DNA of 64,000 nt. Origin: Pseudomonas sp. A34-9 (GTDB taxonomy: Bacteria; Pseudomonadota; Gammaproteobacteria; Pseudomonadales; Pseudomonadaceae). Shown here piece by piece: positions 1 through 8,408 of the stretch. The notes under the pieces were generated by a model, which saw nothing but the letters and a program-made list of their open reading frames with translations, was not told the origin of the DNA and searched no databases. Made by a program: the position numbers and the translations under genes. Position 1 is the first letter of the stretch. Every line of letters begins with the position of its first letter. The DNA lies in contig NZ_CP119967.1 in the NCBI RefSeq assembly GCF_029543085.1, positions 4,614,501 through 4,678,500 on the forward strand, read 5' to 3'.

Positions 1-144
1 TTTTGCACTCTGGGAAGGTGCCGCGGTATCCATCACCAAAGGCGCCTTGGTCGAATCCACCGGCGCAACAGGTGCAGCAATAGCAGCGATCGAGGCGCTG
101 GTGAGGAAAGCGAAAATCAGAGAGTAAAAGTAACCGGTACGCAT
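1..144 (-). CDS. Secreted protein, N-terminal part only (possibly ComEA-like helix-hairpin-helix)
   Basis: Only the first 48 codons lie in the window; the gene runs off the left edge. They encode a clear signal peptide: Met-Arg, a hydrophobic stretch (residues 4-22) and a small-residue region ending Ala-Ala-Pro, followed by a Pro/Ala/Ser-rich linker. No functional domain is visible. In pseudomonads the gene just downstream of wbpM is often a small ComEA-like helix-hairpin-helix DNA-binding protein with such a leader. That identity is inferred from position and is not shown here. Confidence 0.65.
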   Translation of the reverse strand, partial: MRTGYFYSLIFAFLTSASIAAIAAPVAPVDSTKAPLVMDTAAPSQSAK

Positions 145-171
145 AAGTGACGCTCCATCATCATTTGAGAA

Positions 172-192
172 AGCAGCTTTTCCGAAGCTGCT
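172..192 (-). terminator. Possible terminator downstream of wbpM
   Basis: An 8-bp perfect stem (AGCAGCTT / AAGCTGCT) with a 5-nt loop lies about 60 bases past the wbpM stop codon. On the minus strand it is followed by TTTCTC, a short and imperfect T tract. It would separate wbpM from the next secreted-protein gene. Confidence 0.45.
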
Positions 193-254
193 CTCCAAAC
201 GTAGGTCATCGTGGAGCGATGTCAAAAATGCGTGCGTTACAGGATGTGAAACAA

Positions 255-2249
255 TCAGGGTTCGAGACGGCGCTGCTGGTAGATCCAGTCAACGATTTCT
301 CCGTCGGGGGTGTAGCCGGAGACGGTTTCGCGCAGGAGTTGGCGGACGCGGGAGTAGTCATCCGCATCAACTGCCGCCAACAAATTGGTTAACCTAACCT
401 TCAACACCTCCCAAGATAGATGATCCTCATTGGCCATCATGATCATCGGATGTGGCGTGGTCGCAACGTTTTCGCCGATCAGTAATTCTTCGTAGAGCTT
501 CTCACCTGGACGCAATCCGGTGAACTCGATGGATATGTCCCCCTGTGGATTGCGTTCAGATCGAATGCTCAATCCCGAAAGATGGATCATTTTTTCCGCC
601 AGCTCGACGATCTTGACTGGCTCTCCCATATCCAGCACGAAAACATCACCGCCCTGCCCCATTGATCCAGCCTGAATCACCAACTGTGCCGCTTCAGGGA
701 TAGTCATGAAGTAGCGAGTGATCTTCGGGTGAGTAACAGTCAGAGGCCCCCCGGACTTGATCTGGCTATGGAACAACGGAATAACCGAACCAGAAGAACC
801 CAGCACATTGCCGAAACGCACCATCGTGAAGCGGGTTTTGTTGACACGGGAAATATTCGAACTGTCGCCAAACAATACCGGTGCAATCTCACGGCTGAGC
901 GCCTGAAGGGTCAACTCGGCCAAACGTTTGGTGCTGCCCATCACATTGGTTGGACGCACGGCCTTGTCAGTAGAAATCAATACGAAGTTCGATACGCCAG
1001 ACTGCAACGCCGCCTGTGCCGTATTGAGGGTGCCGATAACATTATTCAGGACACCTTCAGCAATATTGTGCTCGACCATTGGAACATGTTTATAAGCTGC
1101 AGCATGGTAAACCGTATCGACCTTCCACGTTTTCATCACGTCGAGCAGCTTGTCCTGATGACGGATTGAACCGAGGATCGGCAACAGCTTGACCCGGACC
1201 GACTCACGGCAGCCGCGCTGCTCCAGCTCTGAAAGAATACTGTAAAGATTGAATTCGCTGTGCTCGAACAATAGAAGCGTGGTTGGTTGCAGGGAAAAAA
1301 TCTGTCGGCACAGTTCAGAACCAATGGATCCACCTGCCCCGGTAACCATGACAACCTTGCCTGTGATGCAGTGCTCCAGCAGATCAGGCTGAGCCGGCAC
1401 CGCATCGCGTCCCAGCAAATCGGCAATATCGACTTCCTGAATGTCTTGGACTCTCACTCGCCCGCTGGCAAGGTCGGTGAAATTGGGAACACTGCGCACG
1501 TGAAGCGGGAAGCCTTCCAGTAGATTGAGAATTTCCCGGCGTCGTGCACGGGTGGAAGACGGCAACGCGAGGAGAATTTCCTGCGCACCGGTCATGTCGA
1601 TCATTTGCTGGATGTGTTTGGGCTTGTAGACCTGAAGGCCGGAAATCGAACGATCCGAGATGCCCGGATCATCATCGATAAAGGCCACCGGGCGCATTAC
1701 CCTGCCCATGCGCAGTGCCGCTACCAACTGATTACCCGCAACACCTGCCCCATAAACAGCTACCTTGGTCAGCCCGTCGTCGCGATTGGTGAACGGCACA
1801 TGCTGGGCCGCAGTGAACCAGTCCCCCATAAAGTAGTGCCGCATGCACAAACGCAGGCCGCCGATGATCACGAGACTCAGCCACCAGTAATTGAATATGA
1901 TAGAGCGCGGCACGACCGCTTCATGATTGCTGTACCAGTACACGACCAGCGCCAGAATCAATGAAGACAAACTGACCGCCTTGATGATCACCACCAATGC
2001 GTCGTTGCCAAAATAGCGCATCACCGCCCGGTACATGCCAAACCGGATGAACAGCGGAATGGCCACAATGGGAGCACAGATGAACAGCCACAAGTGCACC
2101 TTGAACGGATTGACCATCTCGTCTATGCCCAGACGAACGATAAACGCCAGCCACAGCGCAAGCCAGACGAGACATACGTCAGTCAACACTTGAATCAATC
2201 GTTTCTGGCGACGAGGCAATCCCAACAAGAATTCGCGCATTCTGTTCAT
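255..2249 (-). CDS. wbpM: WbpM-type UDP-GlcNAc 4,6-dehydratase
   Basis: Membrane-bound dehydratase/epimerase of the WbpM/FlaA1/CapD family, which converts UDP-GlcNAc to the 4-keto-6-deoxy sugar used for QuiNAc or FucNAc. About four transmembrane helices fill the first ~130 residues. A first nucleotide-binding domain follows (VYGAGVAG), then the catalytic SDR domain with TGAGGSIGSE and the STDKAV...NVMGSTKR active-site region. Length (~664 aa) matches the long family form. The start chosen is MNRMREF; a second Met three codons on (2240) has better spacing from the GGGGAG sequence. The gene closes the O-antigen locus as in P. aeruginosa. Its product would feed the reductase at 18.7 kb and WbpL at 9.6 kb. 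Confidence 0.93.
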   Translation of the reverse strand: MNRMREFLLGLPRRQKRLIQVLTDVCLVWLALWLAFIVRLGIDEMVNPFKVHLWLFICAPIVAIPLFIRFGMYRAVMRYFGNDALVVIIKAVSLSSLILALVVYWYSNHEAVVPRSIIFNYWWLSLVIIGGLRLCMRHYFMGDWFTAAQHVPFTNRDDGLTKVAVYGAGVAGNQLVAALRMGRVMRPVAFIDDDPGISDRSISGLQVYKPKHIQQMIDMTGAQEILLALPSSTRARRREILNLLEGFPLHVRSVPNFTDLASGRVRVQDIQEVDIADLLGRDAVPAQPDLLEHCITGKVVMVTGAGGSIGSELCRQIFSLQPTTLLLFEHSEFNLYSILSELEQRGCRESVRVKLLPILGSIRHQDKLLDVMKTWKVDTVYHAAAYKHVPMVEHNIAEGVLNNVIGTLNTAQAALQSGVSNFVLISTDKAVRPTNVMGSTKRLAELTLQALSREIAPVLFGDSSNISRVNKTRFTMVRFGNVLGSSGSVIPLFHSQIKSGGPLTVTHPKITRYFMTIPEAAQLVIQAGSMGQGGDVFVLDMGEPVKIVELAEKMIHLSGLSIRSERNPQGDISIEFTGLRPGEKLYEELLIGENVATTPHPMIMMANEDHLSWEVLKVRLTNLLAAVDADDYSRVRQLLRETVSGYTPDGEIVDWIYQQRRLEP

Positions 2250-2264
2250 ACTCCCCTGTACCAA

Positions 2265-2605
2265 TCTGGCCTACTCCCTTGGGTTGAATCGGCGGTTGAC
2301 ATTGTACGGAGGTAGGGAACTACGTTACAGAAAAAAGAATAGGGTTGAAAACTAAAATTATCCGACACCACAAGGTTTGAGCCATTCGGAGCTGCTCTCC
2401 TCCTCGTTTATCCGCAAAAAAGTCTGCACCCGATCCGAGAGCTCTGCTGCGGCAGCCGACATCAGTCGTTATACTGGCCAACGCCATTCCAGGCCCAGGA
2501 TGTCGAGGCGTAACTGCAACCAACGTAGTGTATCGCACGCCGCTGCTCCTCAAACATCGAGCCGCCACTCGTAAAAATCAAAATATAGGGAAGTGAGCAA
2601 CGGTT
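2265..2605. promoter_or_regulatory. Divergent intergenic region between wbpM and the gtr-like cassette
   Basis: This 340-bp gap separates divergently transcribed genes, so it should hold promoters in both directions. The stretch around 2320-2365 is AT-rich (AAAAAAGAATAG and neighbours) and is the likeliest promoter zone. No convincing JUMPstart/ops element, operator palindrome or small gene was recognised. Confidence 0.4.
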
Positions 2606-4750
2606 ATGCACACCGAGTTCAAGACAAAAGCAAAAACCGTTTTAAAATGGGCTGCCCTCGGCGCAGCGCTAACTCTGGTGTTTACTTGGGTTCTCTTGAA
2701 AAGCCCGATTTTAATGCCCAAGTTAAACATCGAAGTCGAAAACTTCCCTGCTGAAAAATCGCAGCTTTATTATAAAAAGCTGACACCCTACAGCGAGCAG
2801 AACTCAGTTTTTAAAAAAATCGATCCATCAAGGACACGTTTTCAGTTCCAACTGCCGTTTTATGATGACGAACTTCGGTGGGATCCGCTCGAGAATGCCG
2901 AAGCCTTTGATTTGAAATCGGTTAGCATCAGTCTATTGGCGTATCGCATGAATATTTCGATGGATGACGTCAATCCATCCTTCCAACTGCAGAAGACCTT
3001 CAGAAACAACCTTTATTTTTTTTCTGCTCCGCCTGGATCGACAGACCCTCAGATCACCATCCACATAAATAGCGCGCACCTGGAAAAGGTTCGTGCCTAT
3101 ATCGCTTTCATGCTGGCGGCACTGCTCTCTCTCGCGACAATCGGCTGGATTGTCTGGCATCCGATTATCATGGCGTACTTTCAGAGAGACAGTAGCTGGG
3201 GAACACATTTAAAAGCCGCGGTGAAAAATGATAACTTCTCAGTTATTGAATTCACTATTTTTTTGAGCATCGGGATAATTTTGAATCTAATCCCAATCAC
3301 CAATTTCTTCCTGTCGGTCGATGATGAAGTTGGCGCCTTTCGTACCGACCCCTCGGTCTGGATCGCTGATGGACGATGGACCGCATTCCTTGTAGAGAAA
3401 TTTATATTCCCCCTGCCAGTCCTGCCGTTTGTGCCTAACCTGTTCTTCTATGTATGCTTAGCCGCTTCTTACATGCTGATTTTACGTTCGCACAATCTGA
3501 CGTTCACAAAGCTTACGGCGTTTACTTACTGCGTGTTTGTTGCACACCCGGTCTGGTGGTTCATTGCAGAGTTTTACTCCAACCTACCGTCCACCGGCCT
3601 AGGGGTACTCTGTCTCTCCATTAGCCTTTACATCGTTTCTCGAATTGATTTATCTACCGGGGCAAACAAAACAAAACTTCTTGCGCTCGCTTGTGCAAGC
3701 TTGTTACTGGCGGCGGCAATCGGTGCTTATCAGTCCCTAGTGATGTTCTATCTGGCTATTGGCATGGGCATTATCATATTTTCTGCCAAAGCCAACACGA
3801 CCCCGCTGCCAAATGCGCTGCGGCCGCTGTTCAAGCGAATAGCCCTCATTGCAGTGGTATTCCTTTGCGGCCTGGTTCTTTATGCTTTCATAAATAAAAT
3901 TGCAAAACATTTTTACCCGGCAAATCCAGGTTACCTGGACAGCTTCCTAAAACTGGATGCACTGCTGGAAAACCCATTATTCATCACCAAGCTGACCGTT
4001 TATGAAATGTTTAAAATTTATACCGGATCAGAACAGACTTTCGGCGTCAATTTTTTTATCTCTGCAATCATGCTCTGCCTTGCAACCTTACTTCTGATCA
4101 CGCAGAACACATGGAAAGCCTCCGCACGGATGATGCTGTTTATTGCAGCTCTACTCCTCTCGCCGTTTCTGCTTCACTTTGTTACGGGCGGGAACAACCT
4201 TCCATTGCGCTCGATGCTGGCAGTTTCCTTCATAAGCTGGTTTAGCGTCATGGTTGTTCTCGAATATAAAGGCCGAATTCGAGCACTTGGTCTAGTTTTA
4301 AGCGCCTCACTGGTGTTCCAGATTGTAACGATTAACGGGCAATACACAGCTAGTACCCTGTTGGCAACTAACCATGATCGATTAACAGCCGAAGAAATTT
4401 ATAAACAAATAGCCGAATCCAACCCCCGATTCGACCGAAATGCCCGAGCACACATCGATATATTTGGAAAACTGTCATTTAACAGTCGATACCCGTCTCC
4501 TGACTCATCGACGATGAGCGCTTCATTTTTTGACTGGGATGACGGCAATGGAAATCGAATGATCAAATATATGCAGTTGGTTGGATTCCGTAATGTTTTC
4601 CCTCTGCAGCCGATCGATCGGATAGCACTGACGCCGAAGTTCAAGGATATGCCGGTCTGGCCCGCGCCTGGCTCTGTTCGCCTGGATAACGGTGTCTACC
4701 TGATCAAACTTTCAGAAAAACCTGACCCGACCCACGCGCAATACCAATAA
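2606..4750 (+). CDS. GtrII-like polytopic membrane glycosyltransferase
   Basis: This 714-aa integral membrane protein has an N-terminal anchor (residues ~13-30), a ~140-residue soluble segment, and then about ten hydrophobic helices (~170-590). A hydrophilic C-terminal domain of ~110 residues follows. The motif after the second helix (FFLSVDDEVGAFRTDP, then WIADGRW) is characteristic of the GtrII glucosyltransferase family, in which Asp/Glu residues near the first periplasmic loop are needed for transfer. Such proteins take a sugar from undecaprenyl phosphate in the periplasm and add it to O-antigen. GtrB-like and GtrA-like genes follow on the same strand, which supports this reading. The gene is clearly richer in A/T than the core genes, suggesting transfer. 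A Wzy polymerase is a less likely alternative. Confidence 0.75.
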   Translation: MHTEFKTKAKTVLKWAALGAALTLVFTWVLLKSPILMPKLNIEVENFPAEKSQLYYKKLTPYSEQNSVFKKIDPSRTRFQFQLPFYDDELRWDPLENAEAFDLKSVSISLLAYRMNISMDDVNPSFQLQKTFRNNLYFFSAPPGSTDPQITIHINSAHLEKVRAYIAFMLAALLSLATIGWIVWHPIIMAYFQRDSSWGTHLKAAVKNDNFSVIEFTIFLSIGIILNLIPITNFFLSVDDEVGAFRTDPSVWIADGRWTAFLVEKFIFPLPVLPFVPNLFFYVCLAASYMLILRSHNLTFTKLTAFTYCVFVAHPVWWFIAEFYSNLPSTGLGVLCLSISLYIVSRIDLSTGANKTKLLALACASLLLAAAIGAYQSLVMFYLAIGMGIIIFSAKANTTPLPNALRPLFKRIALIAVVFLCGLVLYAFINKIAKHFYPANPGYLDSFLKLDALLENPLFITKLTVYEMFKIYTGSEQTFGVNFFISAIMLCLATLLLITQNTWKASARMMLFIAALLLSPFLLHFVTGGNNLPLRSMLAVSFISWFSVMVVLEYKGRIRALGLVLSASLVFQIVTINGQYTASTLLATNHDRLTAEEIYKQIAESNPRFDRNARAHIDIFGKLSFNSRYPSPDSSTMSASFFDWDDGNGNRMIKYMQLVGFRNVFPLQPIDRIALTPKFKDMPVWPAPGSVRLDNGVYLIKLSEKPDPTHAQYQ

Positions 4751-4771
4751 GCGATCAACGTCCTTCGCGAG

Positions 4772-4792
4772 TGGAGCTCCCTGGGAGCTCCA
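4772..4792 (+). terminator. Hairpin between gtrII-like gene and aminotransferase gene
   Basis: Perfect 10-bp arms (TGGAGCTCCC / GGGAGCTCCA) lie 22 bases after the gtrII-like stop codon. No T run follows, so it is more likely a transcript-stabilising or attenuating hairpin than a strong terminator. The remaining ~160 bp to the next gene hold nothing else recognisable. Confidence 0.4.
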
Positions 4793-4952
4793 TTCTGTGC
4801 AACAGATATGGATCTCCATAGGTTGAACAACAGGCACTTTGAATCATTGCACACCACCTACGAACGGCGTGGATTGGCCCGACATGCGCGGCACATCTGT
4901 AGTAACATTTCGCCCATCATCAAGTGCTCCGCCATATATTTCTGGATAAATC

Positions 4953-6062
4953 ATGGAAGTGAATCAAACCATTCCGTTGTTTTCTGCAGCCGCGGCGAAC
5001 GCAGGCATCGACTTCTCCGAACCCTTGATGCGGGTAGTCAATCGACACTGGTACATCATGGGGGAGGAGGTCAAAGCCTTTGAGCGCGAATTTTCCGACT
5101 ACGTAGGCGTTGAGACTTGCATCTCTGTCGCGAATGGCTCCGAAGCATTGGAAATCGCTTTGCTTGCGCTTGGCGTAGGCCCGGGTGATCGTGTCGTTAC
5201 CGTGGCCAACGCCGGTTTCTACAGCAGCACGGCCATTCGCGCCGTGGGCGCCGAGCCGGTGTATGTCGATGTAAACGAACATTCGCTGACCATGTGCCCT
5301 GCCTCTCTGGAAAAAGCGCTGTCCCGGCCGGCCAAAGTCGTGATCGTCACCCACCTTTATGGTCAACTGGCTGAAATCGAAACGCTTGTAAAAATGGCGA
5401 AGGCGGCAGGTGCGGCGGTGTTGGAAGATTGCGCTCAATCTCATGGTGCAAGATCATCCGGCGGCCAATGTGGCTCCTTCGGCGATCTGGCCTGCTTCAG
5501 CTTTTATCCGACAAAAAATCTCGGGGCTTTGGGCGATGGAGGAGCAATCGTCACGTCCTCCGCCGAAATTGCCGAACGATTACGTACGCTGCGCCAGTAC
5601 GGCTGGTCGACCAAATATCACGTCACCACAGCCCTTGGCCGCAACAGTCGTCTCGATGAAATGCAGGCTGCGATTCTTCGCATCAAGTTGCCTTTGCTGG
5701 ACCAATGGAATGAACAACGCCGGCATATCGCTCGCCGTTATACCGAAGGGCTCAAAGGCCTTCCGCTGACATTTCCGGTAAGCCTGGAAAGCGATTTTGT
5801 CGCACACTTGTTCGTCTTGCGTGTAGCGGAAAGAGAGTCCTTCACCCAGTACCTGAAAGAGCATGGCGTCAGCACCGATGTTCATTACCCGGTCCCCGAT
5901 CACTGGCAGACGGCCTACACGCTGACCGAGCAATTCGACCTGCCGGTTACCGAGACTGCGTGCTCTCGCCTCGTGTCCCTGCCTTGTTTCCCAGGGCTGA
6001 CAGAATCTCAGGTAGACCGCGTCATTGAAGTGGTCAAAAACTACTTCACACAGAGGCCTTAA
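4953..6062 (+). CDS. FdtB/WxcK-like dTDP-3-keto-6-deoxyhexose aminotransferase
   Basis: PLP-dependent sugar aminotransferase of the DegT/DnrJ/EryC1/StrS family, 369 aa, full length. The cofactor lysine is K188 in FSFYPTKNLGALGDGG. LEDCAQSHGA upstream carries the aspartate that contacts the pyridine ring. Family members put an amino group on C3 or C4 of nucleotide-linked 4-/3-keto sugars. The adjacent 3,4-ketoisomerase/acetyltransferase fusion argues for the C3 version, as in FdtB/QdtB/WxcK. The pathway would be dTDP-4-keto-6-deoxyglucose (from RmlA and RmlB, 20.6-23.5 kb), isomerised, aminated here, then acetylated. The next gene starts one base after this stop codon, so the genes are probably co-translated. 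Confidence 0.85.
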   Translation: MEVNQTIPLFSAAAANAGIDFSEPLMRVVNRHWYIMGEEVKAFEREFSDYVGVETCISVANGSEALEIALLALGVGPGDRVVTVANAGFYSSTAIRAVGAEPVYVDVNEHSLTMCPASLEKALSRPAKVVIVTHLYGQLAEIETLVKMAKAAGAAVLEDCAQSHGARSSGGQCGSFGDLACFSFYPTKNLGALGDGGAIVTSSAEIAERLRTLRQYGWSTKYHVTTALGRNSRLDEMQAAILRIKLPLLDQWNEQRRHIARRYTEGLKGLPLTFPVSLESDFVAHLFVLRVAERESFTQYLKEHGVSTDVHYPVPDHWQTAYTLTEQFDLPVTETACSRLVSLPCFPGLTESQVDRVIEVVKNYFTQRP

Positions 6063-6063
6063 C

Positions 6064-6999
6064 GTGCTTTCGCTCGTCATTCCGGTCTATCGCAACGAAG
6101 AATCACTCCCTTCACTGTTGAAGGCTGTCGACAACTTGAATGTCGAGCTTCGCGGGGCACTGGAAGTGGTGTTTGTTGTTGATGGAAGCCCGGATCGCTC
6201 GTATGAAATTCTTCGGGAAAGCCTGCCACTGCAAAATTTTGCGTCGCAGTTGATTCTATTGTCGAAGAACTTCGGCTCCTTCATGGCGATCAGAACAGGC
6301 CTGCAGCACGGTAAGGGCACGACATTCGCCGTCATGGCCGCCGACCTGCAGGAACCTCCGAGTCTGGTTCTGACCATGAATCGAGTCCTGAATACTGAAC
6401 CAGTCGATGTTGTCGTCGGCGTGCGGGAAAGCCGTGAGGACCCTTTCCTGTCAAAGCTCGCTTCGAAAACGTTCTGGGGACTCTATAAACGCTACGTGGT
6501 TCCGGAAATGCCGGCCGGTGGCGTTGACATGTTTGGTTGCAATCTGGAGTTTCGCGACAATTTGCTGAAACTTGAAGAGCGGCATAGCTCATTGATCGCC
6601 CAGATTTTCTGGCTAGGCTTCCGTCGTCAGGTCGTTCGTTATTCCCGAGTGGCCCGAGAGCACGGAAAGTCCGCGTGGACGCTGCGCAAGAAAGTCAATT
6701 ACCTCATGGATAGCGTTTTCTCTTTTACCGACCTGCCGATTCGATTATTGATCCGGATCGGCGCAGTAGGGTCGGCGCTTTCTGCACTCTATGGCGTCAG
6801 TGTCATTCTGGCTAGGTTAGGTGGCCTGATTGACGTGCCTGGCTACGCCATGACGCTGTTTACCATTACGTTGTTGGGCAGCCTCAATCTGCTGGGCCTG
6901 GGCGTCATCGGTTCTTACGCTTGGCGCACGTATGAAAATACTAAAGGGCGCCCGCTGGCTATTCCTATGAAAGTTACTGAGTTTGGAGCCATTAAATGA
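6064..6999 (+). CDS. GtrB/WxcL-like undecaprenyl-phosphate glycosyltransferase
   Basis: GT2 glycosyltransferase with two C-terminal transmembrane helices, about 311 aa. The GT-A fold starts at once ([15 protein letters not shown]) with VVDGSPDRS and AADLQEP as donor/metal motifs; the helices lie at ~235-300. This is the GtrB/DPM1 architecture: it charges undecaprenyl phosphate with a sugar on the cytoplasmic side. The start chosen is GTG at 6064, one base after the preceding stop and behind an AGAGG ribosome site; an upstream in-frame ATG (6025) would lie inside the preceding gene. The last four bases (ATGA) overlap the start of the next gene. Genomic context suggests an aminodeoxy sugar rather than glucose as donor. 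Confidence 0.85.
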   Translation: MLSLVIPVYRNEESLPSLLKAVDNLNVELRGALEVVFVVDGSPDRSYEILRESLPLQNFASQLILLSKNFGSFMAIRTGLQHGKGTTFAVMAADLQEPPSLVLTMNRVLNTEPVDVVVGVRESREDPFLSKLASKTFWGLYKRYVVPEMPAGGVDMFGCNLEFRDNLLKLEERHSSLIAQIFWLGFRRQVVRYSRVAREHGKSAWTLRKKVNYLMDSVFSFTDLPIRLLIRIGAVGSALSALYGVSVILARLGGLIDVPGYAMTLFTITLLGSLNLLGLGVIGSYAWRTYENTKGRPLAIPMKVTEFGAIK

Positions 7000-7946
7000 G
7001 TGATCCACGGGATTTTTTCGTTCATGACCGTGCGATTTGTGAATCGTCTACCATTGGCGCCGGCTCACGAGTCTGGGCTTTTGCCCACGTCCTGCCGAAC
7101 GCCCTGATCGGTGCCGAGTGCAATATCTGCGACAACGTTTTTGTCGAGAACGACGTCATCATCGGTGACCGTGTGACGCTGAAATGCGGCGTGCAAGTCT
7201 GGGACGGCATCACCATTGAGGACGATGTCTTCGTCGGGCCCAATGTCACATTTACCAACGACAAGTTCCCACGCAGCAAGATTTATCCGGAAGCATTCGC
7301 CCGAACCATTATTCGTAAAGGTGCCTCCTTGGGCGCCAACTCGACGATTCTGCCCGGCATTACCATTGGCACTTCGGCGATGGTTGGTGCAGGCGCAGTG
7401 GTCACCAAATCTGTTCCGCCCAATGCCATCGTGGTCGGCAACCCGGCCAAAATCATCGGTTATGTCGATGCCAAGCCTACCGATGGGGCACTGGTAGAAA
7501 ACCCGGTGAAAGTCGGAAAATCGGATATCTACCCTTGTGGCGTTACTTTGCACCGCATGATGGAAGCCGTCGACATGCGCGGAAGTCTGAGCGTTGGCGA
7601 ATGCGGCAAGGATGTGCCGTTCGAAGTGAAGCGTTACTTCCTGGTGACCAACGTTCCGACGGCAGAAACCCGTGGCGAGCATGCTCACCGGGAATGTCAC
7701 CAGTTTCTGGTAGCGGTCAAAGGCACAGTGCATGTCGTTGCCGACAATGGAAAGCACCGCCAAGAATTCGTTCTGGACAACCATACTCTGGGCCTGTTCT
7801 TGCCAGCGATGACCTGGGGAATTCAGTATAAGTATTCGGCAGACGCCGTCTTGCTGGTATTCGCCTCGGAACACTACATGGCCGACGACTACATCCGTGA
7901 CTATGATCAATTCCTGATCGAGAAAAAACAGCAGGCAGTTTCGTAG
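6996..7946 (+). CDS. WxcM-like fusion: hexapeptide acetyltransferase + FdtA-type 3,4-ketoisomerase
   Basis: Two-domain protein, 316 aa. Residues ~1-160 form a left-handed beta-helix acyltransferase with isoleucine/valine-rich hexapeptides ([20 protein letters not shown], then [20 protein letters not shown]). Residues ~180-316 are a cupin of the FdtA/QdtA/WxcM type with [13 protein letters not shown] and [10 protein letters not shown]. The order acetyltransferase then isomerase is that of Xanthomonas WxcM. Known family members isomerise dTDP-4-keto-6-deoxyglucose to the 3-keto sugar (cupin), and N-acetylate the 3-amino sugar after the aminotransferase has acted. Whether the product has galacto (Fuc3NAc) or gluco (Qui3NAc) configuration cannot be read from the sequence. 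The start overlaps the previous stop by four bases (ATGA). Confidence 0.87.
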   Translation: MSDPRDFFVHDRAICESSTIGAGSRVWAFAHVLPNALIGAECNICDNVFVENDVIIGDRVTLKCGVQVWDGITIEDDVFVGPNVTFTNDKFPRSKIYPEAFARTIIRKGASLGANSTILPGITIGTSAMVGAGAVVTKSVPPNAIVVGNPAKIIGYVDAKPTDGALVENPVKVGKSDIYPCGVTLHRMMEAVDMRGSLSVGECGKDVPFEVKRYFLVTNVPTAETRGEHAHRECHQFLVAVKGTVHVVADNGKHRQEFVLDNHTLGLFLPAMTWGIQYKYSADAVLLVFASEHYMADDYIRDYDQFLIEKKQQAVS

Positions 7947-7948
7947 GA

Positions 7949-8341
7949 ATGAATCTGAAAAAACTGCTGGAGATCAAGTTTGTCCGGTTCCTCCTGACCG
8001 GCGGGCTCAACACCGGACTGACTTACGTTCTCTATCTCGTTCTATTGAGTTTTCTACCCTACATCTGGAGCTACTCAATCAGTTATGTCTGCGGGATCTT
8101 TCTGGCGTTCATGCTCAGTCGTTTCTTCGTATTCAAAGAGCATCAGGGGCTGAAATCCGCGCTTTTGTTCCCGTTCGTGTACGTTGCGCAGTACGCTTTG
8201 GGCGTCCTGATTGTCTGGCTGTGGGTCAAGAAGCTGTCCCTTCCCGAGTATCTGGCCCCACTGGCAGCCATCGCACTAACGCTGCCGATAACTTATGCGT
8301 TAAGCAAACTTGTGTTTGTGAAAAGCAACCCGGCCCAATGA
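7949..8341 (+). CDS. GtrA-like flippase
   Basis: Small 130-aa membrane protein with four predicted helices and the GtrA-family pattern: FVRFLLTGGLNTGLTYVLYL at the first helix, a second helix with Tyr-Val-Cys-Gly, and a C-terminal helix ending in KLVFVK. GtrA proteins are thought to flip undecaprenyl-phosphate-linked monosaccharides to the periplasm for a Gtr transferase. Start ATG lies two bases after the preceding stop. It is the last gene of the plus-strand cassette and is followed by a strong terminator. Confidence 0.88.
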   Translation: MNLKKLLEIKFVRFLLTGGLNTGLTYVLYLVLLSFLPYIWSYSISYVCGIFLAFMLSRFFVFKEHQGLKSALLFPFVYVAQYALGVLIVWLWVKKLSLPEYLAPLAAIALTLPITYALSKLVFVKSNPAQ

Positions 8342-8354
8342 AAGCGTCCTTGAC

Positions 8355-8408
8355 GATCAACAGGCATAAAAAAACCCGGCAATCCGGGTTTTTTTATACC
8401 TGTTGATC
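8355..8408. terminator. Bidirectional terminator between gtrA-like and acyltransferase genes
   Basis: Long inverted repeat: 25-bp arms (8355-8379 and 8384-8408) differing at one position, with a four-base CAAT loop. The core is A7-CCCGG...CCGGG-T7, so it has a T run on either strand and can stop transcription from both converging genes. The right arm reaches into the stop codon of the acyltransferase gene. Confidence 0.92.

Noticed and set aside
2300..2330. Possible ops/JUMPstart element (GGAGGTAGGG) ahead of the cassette
   Set aside because: It matches only part of the GGCGGTAG core and lacks the downstream bases; RfaH-type control is not supported.
2606..4750. Reading this membrane protein as a Wzy polymerase
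   Set aside because: The post-helix DDE motif and the GtrA/GtrB companions fit GtrII better, and no Wzx or Wzz is present; kept only as an alternative in the feature entry.
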